Of a DNA stretch of 64,000 nt, positions 1 to 8,391 are shown one piece after another; position 1 is the stretch's first letter; each line of letters starts with the position of its first letter. Origin of the DNA: Lentzea albidocapillata (GTDB lineage Bacteria > Actinomycetota > Actinomycetes > Mycobacteriales > Pseudonocardiaceae); contig NZ_JOEA01000022.1 in NCBI RefSeq assembly GCF_000719115.1, forward strand, positions 62,001 to 126,000, in the 5' to 3' direction. The translations under genes and the position numbers were made by a program. Under the pieces are notes generated by a model that was given only the letters and a program-made list of their open reading frames with translations, was not told where the DNA came from and ran no database searches.

Positions 1-1208
1 ATGTGCGCGTCACCGATCGGGGTGACCGGGTTGCCCTTGAGCTTGTCGCTCTTGGCCAGGTCGATGAACGTCTTGAACTGCTCGTCCACCTCGAGCTTGG
101 GGCTCTCCATGGCGGCCTTGGTGCTCGGGACGTTCTTGATGGCGTTGGACAGGCCGACGATCGTGTCGGTGTCGAACGTCAGGTGCTTGATCAGCTCCCA
201 CGCGGCGCCGGGGTTCTTGGCGCCCTTGGGAATGCCCATGATCGTGCCGGTGGTGAACGCGGTGCCGTAGTCGGCGGGCTTCGAGGTCGGGAACGGAGCC
301 GTGCCGAACTTGATCTGCGGCGCCTGCGCCTTGAGGAAGGCGGTGCGGTACTCACCGTCGACCATCATCGCGATCTTGCCCTGGTGGAACGCGTGGTCGG
401 CCGAGTACTCCTGGCCGAGACCCGCGCGGAACCGCTCGAGAGCGTCGTAGCCGTAGAAGTCGACGAGCTTCTTCTGGAACGTCATCATCTCGGTGAAGCC
501 GGGGGAACTGGCGAGACCGGACTTGCCGTCCTTCTCCCACTCCGCGCCGAACGTCGGCGCGAGAATGGTCGGGCGGTTGGCGTAGAAGCCCATCGTGGGC
601 AGGTAGCCCGCGACCTCGATGTCACCGTTCGGCGCCTTCTTGGTCGCCTTCACGGCCGCGTCGTACAGCTCGTCCAGCGTCTTCGGCGGGGTCGTGATGC
701 CGGCCGCCGACAGCATGTCCTTGTTGTAGTACATGGCGTAGACGTCGGTGAGCATGGGCATCGCACAGCGGTTGCCCTTGTACTCGGTGTACTTCTGCAC
801 CGCGGGGGTGAGCTGGTTCAGGTCGACCTTGTCGCGGTCGATGTAGGCCTTCAGCGGCTGGAACGCCCCGGAGGAGCAGAACTGGCCGATGTTGTCCGTG
901 GTGAACGACAGCGCGACGTCCGGCGTGTTGCCCGAACGGATACCCGCGGTGATCTTGTCGTCGTCCTGCGAGCCCTCGTGCTTGATCTCGATGTTCGGGA
1001 ACTTCTGGTTGAACGTCTTGAGGGCCTTCGTGACTTCTTCGTACTCACGGTCGGAGTAGTTGCTCCAGACCGTGAGCGTCAGCTTCTCGTCCTTGCCAGG
1101 AGCAGCTGCGGCGTCGGAATTGGCGCCACCACCCTTGCCCGCCGCACATGCGGTGAGGGTCAGCGCTGCGGCGACACAGAGCAAGGCAGCACGTGTGTGC
1201 TTGCGCAT
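1..1208 (-). CDS. Extracellular sugar-binding lipoprotein of an ABC transporter (partial, C-terminus missing)
   Basis: Substrate-binding protein of the carbohydrate-uptake (CUT1, MalE-like) type that would deliver a sugar to membrane permeases. The start ATG at 1208 follows an AGGAG site. The N-terminus has a basic start, a hydrophobic stretch and the lipobox LTAC, so the mature protein should be lipid-anchored at Cys. Further in are CUT1-typical stretches such as YAMYYNKDMLSAAG and a late GIPKGAKNPGAAWELI. About 402 residues are visible and the frame runs off the left edge, so permeases probably lie outside. It begins 16 bp after the ROK regulator, suggesting one transcript. The substrate cannot be read from the sequence. 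Confidence 0.88.
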   Translation of the reverse strand, partial: MRKHTRAALLCVAAALTLTACAAGKGGGANSDAAAAPGKDEKLTLTVWSNYSDREYEEVTKALKTFNQKFPNIEIKHEGSQDDDKITAGIRSGNTPDVALSFTTDNIGQFCSSGAFQPLKAYIDRDKVDLNQLTPAVQKYTEYKGNRCAMPMLTDVYAMYYNKDMLSAAGITTPPKTLDELYDAAVKATKKAPNGDIEVAGYLPTMGFYANRPTILAPTFGAEWEKDGKSGLASSPGFTEMMTFQKKLVDFYGYDALERFRAGLGQEYSADHAFHQGKIAMMVDGEYRTAFLKAQAPQIKFGTAPFPTSKPADYGTAFTTGTIMGIPKGAKNPGAAWELIKHLTFDTDTIVGLSNAIKNVPSTKAAMESPKLEVDEQFKTFIDLAKSDKLKGNPVTPIGDAH

Positions 1209-1224
1209 GTGCACTCCTTCTCGA

Positions 1225-2436
1225 TCAACGTGGGGACCCGGCGACCACTGGGCCGCGGAATGGAGCCGTGGTGGCTGCCGGGAGGCCGAACACCTGTTCT
1301 CGTGCCACGGCCAGTGCCGAGTGCAGTGCGCCGCTGCGCACTGGTTTCCCGGTCACCAAGGCCAGCTGGATCGGTGTTCGCGGCACCACCAGTTGCCGCA
1401 GTTCCGCGGCAACGAGGTCGTTCAGCGTGGTTCCGCCTGCCTGCGCGATGTCGCCGGACAGGAGGATGAGTTCCGGGTCGAGCACCGCGACGACGCTAGC
1501 CACGCCCGTGGCGATGCGCCTGGCGAGATCGACCATGAACTCACGGCCCGCCGGACCCGCGGCCAGCGCCTTGCGCACGGCACCGTGGCCGTTGCGCGCG
1601 GCGAGCCCGTGGGCGCGTGCGAGCTTGCAGATCGACGTGCTGCTGAGCAGTTCACCGAACGTGCCGCCGGAGCGGTCCGTGTCGGTGTCGGCCGCCGCGC
1701 GGTCCGGGATCATCAGGCCGTCGATCTCGCCCGCGCCACCGGAAGCGCCGCGCAGCAGCGATCCGTTGACGACGACGGCGGCACCGACGAGATCCGCGGG
1801 CCAGATGACGACGAAGTCGCTCACCTTGGTGGCCCGTCCGGCGACCATCTCCTCCAGCGCGACGAGGTTGACGTCGTTCTCGACGCTCACCGAAGTCGCG
1901 AGCTGCTCCCGCAACTGGCCGGGCATGTCGAAATTGCTCCAGCCGGGCAGGTGTGGTGCGTAGGCGAGCTCACCGTTCGCGGGGTTCACCGCTCCCGGAC
2001 AGCCCACCACGACGTGCAGCAACTGGTCGGCGCTCAGGCCTGCTTGTTCGCAGGCCTTGCCGACCGCGCTCACAAACGCCTCCAGCACGCCGTACTTCGC
2101 GGGCATCGGTGCCTTGTGCTCGGTGAGCACGGCACCGGAGATGTCCGCGATCGCGATGTCGACCGTCTCGGGGGTGAGATCGACAGCGGCGATGTGTGCA
2201 AGCGCCCCGTTGACCGACCACAGCTGGGCACGCGGCCCACGGCCACCGCCCCGCAGTCCGTTGCGGACCACGGAGTCGCCGGCTTCCAGCCGCGTGAGCA
2301 ACTGTGCGGTCGCCGGTTTGGAAAGGCCGATCAGACCTTCCAACTCCGACCTGGTCAGCGGCCCGTTGCGCAGCAAAGCCTCGATGGCTGCGCGGTCGTT
2401 GATCTCCCGCAACAGTCGTGGGCTTCCGGCACGCAT
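1225..2436 (-). CDS. ROK-family transcriptional regulator
   Basis: A 403-residue regulator with an N-terminal winged helix (about residues 10-65, including LTRSELEGLIGLSKPATAQLL) followed by a ROK sugar-kinase-like domain. ROK repressors usually sense a sugar or sugar phosphate and control the adjacent transporter; here the next gene downstream is a sugar-binding lipoprotein. The ROK zinc signature (CxCGxxGCxE) is not visible: the stretch after the GGAGEIDG motif has no cysteine cluster, and the phosphate loop is degenerate. It is therefore probably a regulator without kinase activity. The effector is unknown. Confidence 0.86.
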   Translation of the reverse strand: MRAGSPRLLREINDRAAIEALLRNGPLTRSELEGLIGLSKPATAQLLTRLEAGDSVVRNGLRGGGRGPRAQLWSVNGALAHIAAVDLTPETVDIAIADISGAVLTEHKAPMPAKYGVLEAFVSAVGKACEQAGLSADQLLHVVVGCPGAVNPANGELAYAPHLPGWSNFDMPGQLREQLATSVSVENDVNLVALEEMVAGRATKVSDFVVIWPADLVGAAVVVNGSLLRGASGGAGEIDGLMIPDRAAADTDTDRSGGTFGELLSSTSICKLARAHGLAARNGHGAVRKALAAGPAGREFMVDLARRIATGVASVVAVLDPELILLSGDIAQAGGTTLNDLVAAELRQLVVPRTPIQLALVTGKPVRSGALHSALAVAREQVFGLPAATTAPFRGPVVAGSPR

Positions 2437-2449
2437 TAGGTCCGCTCCT

Positions 2450-2468
2450 GTCTGTTAACTTTCCAGAC
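2450..2468. promoter_or_regulatory. Inverted repeat upstream of the ROK gene
   Basis: GTCTG and CAGAC form a perfect 5-bp inverted repeat separated by TTAACTTTC, 14 bp upstream of the ROK start. TTAA-TTTC-type half sites are common in ROK operators, so autoregulation is a reasonable guess. Short arms keep this tentative. Confidence 0.35.
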
Positions 2469-2562
2469 GATTTCCGCAGACGGTAGTGACCGGCTTCACC
2501 GGGGTCAATCCCCGATATAGGTCCGTTACCTGAGTTAGGTTCGCCTAAGGCACCCTGGAACC

Positions 2563-3240
2563 ATGACCGACGTGCGCCAGGAGTCGCTCGCATCACTGCT
2601 AGGAGGCCGAGGCGGCGCCCTCGACGCCTCCCTGCCGCCGTTGGCGTTCGTCGCGGGCTGGCTGCTGTTCGGGCACTCGATCGGCGCGGGCGCGATCGCC
2701 GCCGTGCTGTGCGGCGTGGTGATCGGCATCGTGCGCTTCGTGCGCGGCGAGAAACCCCGCGCGGTGATCCTGTCCGTGCTGCTCGTGGTAGCGGCCGCTT
2801 TGGTGGCGCTCTACACCGGGCGCGTCGAGGACTTCTTCCTCATCCAGTTGCTGTCCAACGTCGCCTCGGCCCTGGCGTGGGCGGGTTCGATCGCGGTGCG
2901 CTGGCCGTTGCTCGGCGTGGTGGTGGGGACGCTGCTCGGGCAGAAGACCCGGTGGCGTCGCGATCCTGCCCTTTTGCGCGCTTACTCGGTCGCGTCGTGG
3001 GCCTGGGTCGGGCAGTACGTGCTGCGGGTGGCGGTCTTCACGCCGTTGTGGCTGGACGCCCAGGTCTACTGGCTGGCGACGCTGCGGATCGCGTTGTCAT
3101 GGCCGCTGCAGATCGCCTGCATCCTGGTGTCGGGGTGGTTGCTGAAGCGGGCGCTACCAGCAGACCACCCCGGATTCCGGCACCCTCAGACGACGGACTT
3201 GAGGAAGGCCGACCAGGCCGCCGGCGAGACGGGGATGTGA
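2563..3240 (+). CDS. DUF3159 family membrane protein
   Basis: A 225-residue protein with about five hydrophobic segments (GWLLFGHSIGAGAIAAVLCG, VILSVLLVVAAALVALYTG and others). It matches the actinobacterial DUF3159 family, recognised by the SLLGGRGGALDASLPPLAF opening and the central ALAWAGSIAVRWPLLGVVVG segment. It should be a cytoplasmic-membrane protein of unknown function. The gene diverges from the ROK regulator. Its last 55 bp are antisense to the DUF397 gene on the other strand. Confidence 0.85.
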   Translation: MTDVRQESLASLLGGRGGALDASLPPLAFVAGWLLFGHSIGAGAIAAVLCGVVIGIVRFVRGEKPRAVILSVLLVVAAALVALYTGRVEDFFLIQLLSNVASALAWAGSIAVRWPLLGVVVGTLLGQKTRWRRDPALLRAYSVASWAWVGQYVLRVAVFTPLWLDAQVYWLATLRIALSWPLQIACILVSGWLLKRALPADHPGFRHPQTTDLRKADQAAGETGM

Positions 3241-3338
3241 GCGCTCGGCGCCTTGCTGTCCCGGATGCCGACTCCACGGCCTACCTCGACGCAGTTGTCG
3301 CTGCTGGCGCTGTAGCTGCTCTTCCGCCAGGTGGTCAT
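3186..3338 (-). CDS. DUF397 domain small protein
   Basis: A 50-residue protein opening MTTWRKSSYSASSDNCVEVG, followed by GIRDSKAPSAHIPVSPAAWSAFL. This is the DUF397 signature (WRKSSYS, NCVEV, RDSK, W..FL). It is the usual small partner of XRE-DUF5753 regulators, as in the BldB/WhiJ systems of Streptomyces. Its ATG overlaps the stop of the upstream regulator in a TGATG junction, implying translational coupling. The 3' end overlaps the convergent DUF3159 gene by 55 bp. Confidence 0.9.
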   Translation of the reverse strand: MTTWRKSSYSASSDNCVEVGRGVGIRDSKAPSAHIPVSPAAWSAFLKSVV

Positions 3339-4171
3339 CAGAGACCCTCCAAGATGTTGTCGATCACCGCCCTTGATTCTTCCTCAGCCAGGGCGACGGC
3401 TGCGAGGGCCGTCAGGATGTCCTCGTACACCTTGACGGTGTCCGCGTCGTCGAAGAACAGGCAGGAATTGATGCTGTCGATGTAGACGACGGACGGGTAC
3501 CTCGGGAACTTCATCACCCTGAAGTCGCCGCATATGCCTGCGTGCATTCCGGCAGCGCGAGGAATGATCCGCAGGCTGATGTACTTCCGCACGGACATCC
3601 TGAGCAGGTGAGCCAACTGCTCGCGCCACACCTCGGTTTCGCCGGCTGGTAGCAACAAGGCCTGCTCGTGCACGAAGAACGTGAACTTCTTGCCCGGCTC
3701 CAGGATGTTCGCTCGTGCGGCCCTTGCGGCGGCGACCTTGGGCACATCCTCCGCCTTGATCACCGTCGAGTGCTCGGCGACGACGTAAGCGTATTCGTGT
3801 GTTTGCAGCAGGCCGGGGACGACGATCATCGACCAGCAGATGATCTCTTCCGCGTCCCGTTCCTGGTCGATCAGCGTGCGGACCTGGTCCGGCAGGCCGT
3901 CTTCCGGCATCTGGAGCCAGGCCTTGCCCGATTCGCGGAACAGAGCGAGGAGGTACTCGCGTTCCTCGACCGTGGCCTGGCAGTAGGCGAGCACGATCTG
4001 GACCTCGACCTCGGACACGCCGCCCTTGCCGAGGGTCATGTCCGAGAGTTTGGCTTCCTGCCAGCCGATGCGTTCGGCCAGCTGTCGGTGGGTGAGCCCG
4101 GTACGAGCGATGACGGCGCGCACACCGGCACCGAACTCCCGTCCCGCCACGCTGGAGGATCTTTTGGGCAT
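3338..4171 (-). CDS. XRE-family regulator with DUF5753 domain (WhiJ-like)
   Basis: A 277-residue regulator. Residues about 10-65 form a helix-turn-helix (LTHRQLAERIGWQEAKLSDM), followed by the DUF5753 domain (IICWSMIVVPGLLQTHEYAY, then FFVHEQALL). Such proteins pair with DUF397 partners and in Streptomyces (WhiJ/BldB type) influence development and antibiotic production. The gene lies 23 bp downstream of the AMP-ligase on the same strand, so it may share a transcript with the aminohydroxybenzoate genes, but its true targets are unknown. Confidence 0.9.
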   Translation of the reverse strand: MPKRSSSVAGREFGAGVRAVIARTGLTHRQLAERIGWQEAKLSDMTLGKGGVSEVEVQIVLAYCQATVEEREYLLALFRESGKAWLQMPEDGLPDQVRTLIDQERDAEEIICWSMIVVPGLLQTHEYAYVVAEHSTVIKAEDVPKVAAARAARANILEPGKKFTFFVHEQALLLPAGETEVWREQLAHLLRMSVRKYISLRIIPRAAGMHAGICGDFRVMKFPRYPSVVYIDSINSCLFFDDADTVKVYEDILTALAAVALAEEESRAVIDNILEGL

Positions 4172-4194
4172 GTCGAAAAGCTAGGCCTGGCAAG

Positions 4195-5580
4195 TCATTT
4201 CGTGCCATTGTTTCCGGCCAAATGTGCCTGAAGGTAGGACGCATGGAGCGGCTCCATGTTTCGGATGATCTTGCCGCTCGACGTTCTGGGCAGGGTTTCC
4301 ATGACGTGGATTCGGGCTGGGAGCTTGAACTCTGCGAGCCTTTCCGTGCACCACTCCGACAGCGCCTGCGCGGTGAGTGTGTTGCTGCGGGTGCCCACAT
4401 AGGCACGGATTTCCGTCCGCCCCACCGCGACGACCTCGGTCACCTGTGGGTGTCCACGTAGGACGTGTTCGACCTCGGTCAGGTCGACCTTGTTGCCGCG
4501 CACCACGACCAGCGAGTCGGCACGGCCGAGCAGGCGCAGTTCGCCGTCGGCGGTGAACTCGCCGCGGTCGCCGGTGCGGAACCAGCCGCCGGAGAAGCGT
4601 GCCGGGTCGTTCTCGGCCAGGTAAGGCGTTTCCTGCAAGGCCACTTCCACCAGGCCGTCGCGCACTCGTGCTGTGATGCCTTGCATCGGCCTGCCGACGG
4701 ACGGGCGGACCGTGCCGGAAACCGCGATGGTCAGCGCGCCGGTTTCGGTGGTGCCGAAGCATTCGCCGACCGGGAAGCCATACGCGGCAAGAAATCTGTC
4801 GGCCACGTCCTGCGGCATCATCTCGCCGCCGGCGAACGCGCCGCGGACCGTGCGCAACGTGTCGCGGTCGGGTGAGGAGGCCAGCAGGTCGAAGTGGAAC
4901 GGCAGGCCGGTGACGAAGTCGACCTCATGAGTTCGTGCAGAGTCGAGAATGTCTTCTGCGGTCGGCCTTGCGGCGAACACGAGGTGCACGCCTGCCGCGA
5001 GAGAGTGCAGCAGGCCACCGATCAGGCCGAAGCTGTGCGCGGGGGAGTTGAGCAGCAGCAGGCGTTCGCCGCGTCGCACCATGCCGTCGGAGGCGGAGAA
5101 GCGGTCCACCTCGTCGATGAGCGACGACGTGCTGCGGCCGATGACCTTCGAGCGGCCGGTCGAGCCGGAGCTGAACTGGACGAGTCGGTGCGGAGAAGCA
5201 GCGGGGAGGCCGTCGACCCGTTCGGCCACGAGTCCGTACCGCTCCTGGAAATCCTGACCGGGAGTGCCGCCGGGGTGCACGAGGAACTCCGGGCGCGTCA
5301 GCTCGTGCAGGACGTGGGCCTCGGCCGGGCGCAGGCGGTGGTCGATCGAGATCACCTGCGCGCCGATGCTCCACAACGCGAGCACGGCTTCCAGCTGGCT
5401 GAAGCTCGGCGGCACCTGAACGGCTACCGTGCTGCCGTCACCGATTCCGACGGCGGCGAAACGAAGAGCGTGAGCGGTGACGTCGGCGCGCAGTAGGCCG
5501 TGCGTGACTGTGTTGCGATGACTGAAGATCGGCACCTCGTCGCCGTGGCGGTGCAACAGGTCGGTGATGAACGCACGCAC
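4195..5580 (-). CDS. AMP-binding acyl/aryl-CoA ligase-like enzyme
   Basis: A 461-residue ANL-superfamily adenylating enzyme that would activate a carboxylic acid as acyl-AMP and pass it to CoA or a carrier protein. Visible motifs in order: phosphate loop FSSGSTGRSKVI, GTTETG, the GWFRTGDRG hinge region with RADSLVVVRG, and the C-terminal PRTSSGKIIR carrying the catalytic lysine. The GTG start at 5580 lies one base after the stop of the GriH-like gene, so the two are almost certainly cotranslated. The likely substrate, by context, is 3-amino-4-hydroxybenzoate. No PKS or NRPS gene is visible nearby, so the acceptor is unknown. Confidence 0.85.
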   Translation of the reverse strand: MRAFITDLLHRHGDEVPIFSHRNTVTHGLLRADVTAHALRFAAVGIGDGSTVAVQVPPSFSQLEAVLALWSIGAQVISIDHRLRPAEAHVLHELTRPEFLVHPGGTPGQDFQERYGLVAERVDGLPAASPHRLVQFSSGSTGRSKVIGRSTSSLIDEVDRFSASDGMVRRGERLLLLNSPAHSFGLIGGLLHSLAAGVHLVFAARPTAEDILDSARTHEVDFVTGLPFHFDLLASSPDRDTLRTVRGAFAGGEMMPQDVADRFLAAYGFPVGECFGTTETGALTIAVSGTVRPSVGRPMQGITARVRDGLVEVALQETPYLAENDPARFSGGWFRTGDRGEFTADGELRLLGRADSLVVVRGNKVDLTEVEHVLRGHPQVTEVVAVGRTEIRAYVGTRSNTLTAQALSEWCTERLAEFKLPARIHVMETLPRTSSGKIIRNMEPLHASYLQAHLAGNNGTK

Positions 5581-5581
5581 T

Positions 5582-6652
5582 TCATGACTCCTTGCAGAAC
5601 TCGCCGATGGGAAGGCCGACGTGCCGTTGTTCGGAAGCGATGTAGCCGAGCAGTTCGTCGCCGGGCTGGAGTTCGGTCACGTTGCGGACCTTGCCGCCGG
5701 GCGCGAGGACGCGGACGTGCCAGTCGTCCTGCACCATCAGGTCGACCACGACGTTCTCCGGCGAGCGCGCGGTGATGGTGAGCATCGGGCGTGACTCGAG
5801 CTTGGCCCTGCCGACGGTGAGTTCGCGGGTGCGGCCGTCGGCGTCGACGGCGAGGACCTTGCTGCCGGAACGCAGTTCGGACAGGTAGTTGGTGCGGTTC
5901 GCCGGACCCAGCACGTACGAGTGCAGCGCGCCCGCGTTGACCCGGAACGGCCGCGTCGGCATGTACGGCAACGGATGCGTCTCGCTGCAGCAGAGGATGA
6001 AGCCCGACGAGAACGAGCCGACGAGGATGCCCTCGTCCTCCCGGAAGTGCGAGGCGGTGTCGACGCAGACTCGGTCGCCGAGGCCGTTGTGGGCCAACGC
6101 TTCCACGGTGAGCGTGGTCAGGGTCAGCGGCGGGGACGTCACTTCCAGCAGCCGCGCCAGTTTGAACACGTCGGTCGCGTCGCGCGGGGCCAAGAGCACG
6201 CCGTCCGAGCCGTGTTCGAGGACCTCCAGGACGATCGCGGCCTCGACGAGGTCGGCGACGACGGTGATCAGCTTGCCGGGTGCGCCGTCGGCGGCCGCGA
6301 TCACGATCTCCAGCGGGATCTTCGTCGGGTCGGTGAACGCGACGACGGTGTGGTCGAGCCGTTCCGCCGCGGCACAGGCGAGTTTGAGCGTGCGGTCGTC
6401 GCTGACCGTCACGAACGCGGAACCCGAGGGCAGCCGGTCCAGCTGGTCCTGGTCGTGCACCGCCACGGTGACGAGGTGCGGGCTCTCGACCTGGTTCTCG
6501 GTGAGCAGCACGCGGGTGATCGTGGGCGGCAGGTCGTCGAGCAGCGACGGGTCGTCCGTGACGACTCCGATCCGGCTGTGCACGGCCGCGTCGATCACGG
6601 CGGTCCAGTGCGCTTCCGGGACGGTCCTGAGGTCGATCCAGGCGAACTTCAC
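5582..6652 (-). CDS. 3-dehydroquinate synthase II family, GriH-like
   Basis: A 356-residue protein of the archaeal-type DHQ synthase II family. In Streptomyces griseus the homologue GriH turns the C7 product of GriI into 3-amino-4-hydroxybenzoic acid. Family hallmarks include MKFAWIDLRTVPE at the start, the central VCVDTASHFREDEGILVGSF, FRVNAGALHSYV and YLSELRSGSKVL. A GTG start at 6652 is preceded by GGAG. The expected partner GriI is encoded 1.7 kb upstream on the same strand, separated by an insertion element. A primary role in aromatic amino acid synthesis, as in archaea, is less likely in an actinobacterium. Confidence 0.88.
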   Translation of the reverse strand: MKFAWIDLRTVPEAHWTAVIDAAVHSRIGVVTDDPSLLDDLPPTITRVLLTENQVESPHLVTVAVHDQDQLDRLPSGSAFVTVSDDRTLKLACAAAERLDHTVVAFTDPTKIPLEIVIAAADGAPGKLITVVADLVEAAIVLEVLEHGSDGVLLAPRDATDVFKLARLLEVTSPPLTLTTLTVEALAHNGLGDRVCVDTASHFREDEGILVGSFSSGFILCCSETHPLPYMPTRPFRVNAGALHSYVLGPANRTNYLSELRSGSKVLAVDADGRTRELTVGRAKLESRPMLTITARSPENVVVDLMVQDDWHVRVLAPGGKVRNVTELQPGDELLGYIASEQRHVGLPIGEFCKES

Positions 6653-6733
6653 CTGAACTCCAATCGGGGGAAGGCTGGTGGTTTATGGCCAGGAGGAGCT
6701 GATCGCGCCTTGTGCTGCCCGCGCGGCGGGGCG

Positions 6734-7107
6734 TCAGTCGGGACGCTTCTGCTGGTCGATGTATTCCTTGATGAGTGACAAGGGCGCGCCTGCGCACGAC
6801 CCGGCGAAGAAGGAGGGCGACCAGAAGTGCTGCGCCCACAGGTATCGGCGGATGTGCGCGGGGAATTCCTGCCGCAGGCGTCGGGAGGAGACGCCTTTGA
6901 GACTGTTGACCAGTGTGGACAGGGCCAGACTGGGCGGGTAGTGCACGTGGTCGGTCTCGCCGTTGAACTCGCGCAGCTGCGCGCCCAGGCCGGCGCACAC
7001 GTCCCGCATGATCTCCTTGCAGCGGCGCAGGATCTGACCGGTGAACGCGCCACGCCGGTACTGCGTCCCCCGCGTACGTCGGGGTCGGGTTCCCATCGCG
7101 GTGACAT
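6734..7107 (-). pseudogene. TnpA, IS200-type Y1 transposase, internally deleted and frameshifted
   Basis: The C-terminal two thirds are clear Y1 transposase: NGETDHVH (HUH motif), LSTLVNSLKGVSSRRLRQEF, FWSPSFFAGSCAGAPLS and the end EYIDQQKRPD. The normal start MSPRWEPDPDVR at 7107 is in a different frame from this body, and the usual N-terminal strand (NLHAHLVFVTK-like) is missing between them, so a deletion with frameshift has occurred. Four residues that normally follow the HUH motif (LLVH) are also absent, consistent with slippage between repeated GTGCAC words. An in-frame ATG at 7096 would give only 120 residues. The transposase is probably inactive. Confidence 0.85.
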
Positions 7108-7117
7108 AGACAACGTT

Positions 7118-8317
7118 ATGGTGATCAACGTGAAGCAGGTTGTGCAGGTGCGGTTGCTGCCGACGCCGGAGCAGGCGTCGGCGCTGGGCGATACCCTGCG
7201 CGTCTGCAACACGGCAGCTTCCTGGCTGTCCGCGCGGATGCACACCGACCAGGTGTTCCGGAAGTTCGACGTGCATAAACGCTTCTACGCCGAATTGCGG
7301 GAACGGTTCGGGCTGGCCGCGCAGCCGGCGATCCGGGTGATCGGCAAGACAGTGGACGCCTACACGACCCTGCGGGCCAACCTCAGGGCAGGCAACTACG
7401 GGCCGCCTGGGTCGGACCGGCGCAGAAAGGCCGAGGACACCCCGATCAGGTTCCGCCCGCTTGCAGGGCAGCCGTTCGACGCCCGCTGCCTGTCCTGGCA
7501 GCTCGGTGACGCTGGCCGCGACGGGACGGTGTCGATCTGGACGGTCGCCGGTCGGCTCCGCACCGTGCGGATCGTCGCAAACCCCCGGCATCTGGCCCTG
7601 CTGCGCTCCCGGTCGGCGATCGGGGAAACCGATCTGCTGCACCGGGACGGGGTGTGGCTGCTGCACGCCGTCGTCGACAGTCCCGAGGCCGCCCGGCGGG
7701 AACCGGCGAACGGGTTCCTCGGGGTCGACCTGGGCATCGTCAACATCGCGACCACCTCTGACGGTGACCGGTTCTGCGGGTCGCGTCTGAACCGCTACCG
7801 CAAGCGTCAACTGCGGCTGCGGAAGCGGTTGCAGGCCAAGAAGACATCCTCCGCGAGACGGCTGCTCAAGAAACGCCGCCGCAAGGAGGCCCGGTTCGCG
7901 GCCGACGTGAACCACCGGATCAGTAAGAACATCGTGGCCGAGGCTGAACGCACCGGACGCGGGATCGCTGTCGAGGAACTGACGGGAATCCGCGCGCGGG
8001 TACGGCTTCGCAAGCCCCAACGGGCCACGCTGCACTCCTGGGCGTTCGCCCAGCTCGGTCAGTTCCTGACCTACAAGGCCCAGCAGGCTGGTGTGGTGGT
8101 GGTGCAGGTCGATCCGGCCTACACCTCGCAGACCTGCCACGCCTGCGGGTACGTCGACAAACGCAACCGCCGCAGTCAGGCGGTATTCCATTGTGGCCGG
8201 TGTGACTTCGTTGGGCATGCCGACCACAACGCAGCGCTCAACATCGCGGCATGTGGTGTCGTGTGCTGGGGCGAAGTCATGCGCCCAGACGCAGCGCCCA
8301 TCCTGGCAGCCAGCTAG
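7118..8317 (+). CDS. tnpB: TnpB, RNA-guided RuvC-like nuclease of an IS605-type element
   Basis: A 399-residue TnpB with all nuclease features: OrfB helix-turn-helix N-terminus, RuvC I Asp at about 204 (FLGVDLGIVN), RuvC II Glu at about 286 (GIAVEELTGIR), a four-cysteine zinc ribbon (TCHACGY, HCGRCDF; about 340-362) and RuvC III Asp at about 369 (HADHNAALNIA). TnpB proteins cut DNA next to a short TAM using an omega RNA transcribed from the 3' end of the gene and the right end of the element, which helps the element persist after transposon excision. It appears intact although its tnpA partner is broken. Confidence 0.93.
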   Translation: MVINVKQVVQVRLLPTPEQASALGDTLRVCNTAASWLSARMHTDQVFRKFDVHKRFYAELRERFGLAAQPAIRVIGKTVDAYTTLRANLRAGNYGPPGSDRRRKAEDTPIRFRPLAGQPFDARCLSWQLGDAGRDGTVSIWTVAGRLRTVRIVANPRHLALLRSRSAIGETDLLHRDGVWLLHAVVDSPEAARREPANGFLGVDLGIVNIATTSDGDRFCGSRLNRYRKRQLRLRKRLQAKKTSSARRLLKKRRRKEARFAADVNHRISKNIVAEAERTGRGIAVEELTGIRARVRLRKPQRATLHSWAFAQLGQFLTYKAQQAGVVVVQVDPAYTSQTCHACGYVDKRNRRSQAVFHCGRCDFVGHADHNAALNIAACGVVCWGEVMRPDAAPILAAS

Positions 8318-8391
8318 GACGGCAGCAGCAAGCCTGAAAACCGCCGCTCGCGGCGATTGGCAAACTCGTTCCTTCAGAGACGAGTTCATGA
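8180..8391 (+). ncRNA. Predicted omega RNA of the IS605-type element
   Basis: By analogy with characterised TnpB systems, the guide RNA should comprise the end of tnpB plus the right-end region. Here that includes hairpins at 8342-8355 and 8363-8386. The guide would begin immediately after the right end near 8390 and so match the 3' end of the GriI-like gene. The 5' boundary is a guess; the position of the hairpins is seen directly. Confidence 0.4.

Larger units (their letters stand above)
6653..8391. mobile_element. IS200/IS605-type element (degraded tnpA, intact tnpB)
   Basis: A divergent tnpA/tnpB pair, 10 bp apart at their starts, gives the IS605 layout. The right end is well marked by a 7-bp hairpin, AACTCGT/ACGAGTT at 8363-8386, running into the stop codon of the GriI-like gene. 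A second hairpin CGCCGC/GCGGCG lies at 8342-8355. The left end must fall between the tnpA stop (6734) and the GriH-like ribosome site near 6656, but no clear end hairpin was found, so the left coordinate is approximate. The element interrupts what would otherwise be a continuous griI-griH-ligase operon. Confidence 0.75.

Noticed and set aside
3..1469. Long open frame on the plus strand across the sugar-binding protein gene
   Set aside because: It is antisense to a clear lipoprotein gene, has no ribosome site, and its translation is Arg/Val/Leu-rich without domains, as expected for mirror frames in GC-rich DNA.
7108..8389. Minus-strand frame continuing upstream of the tnpA remnant
   Set aside because: It is the antisense of tnpB; only the part below 7107 has transposase sequence.
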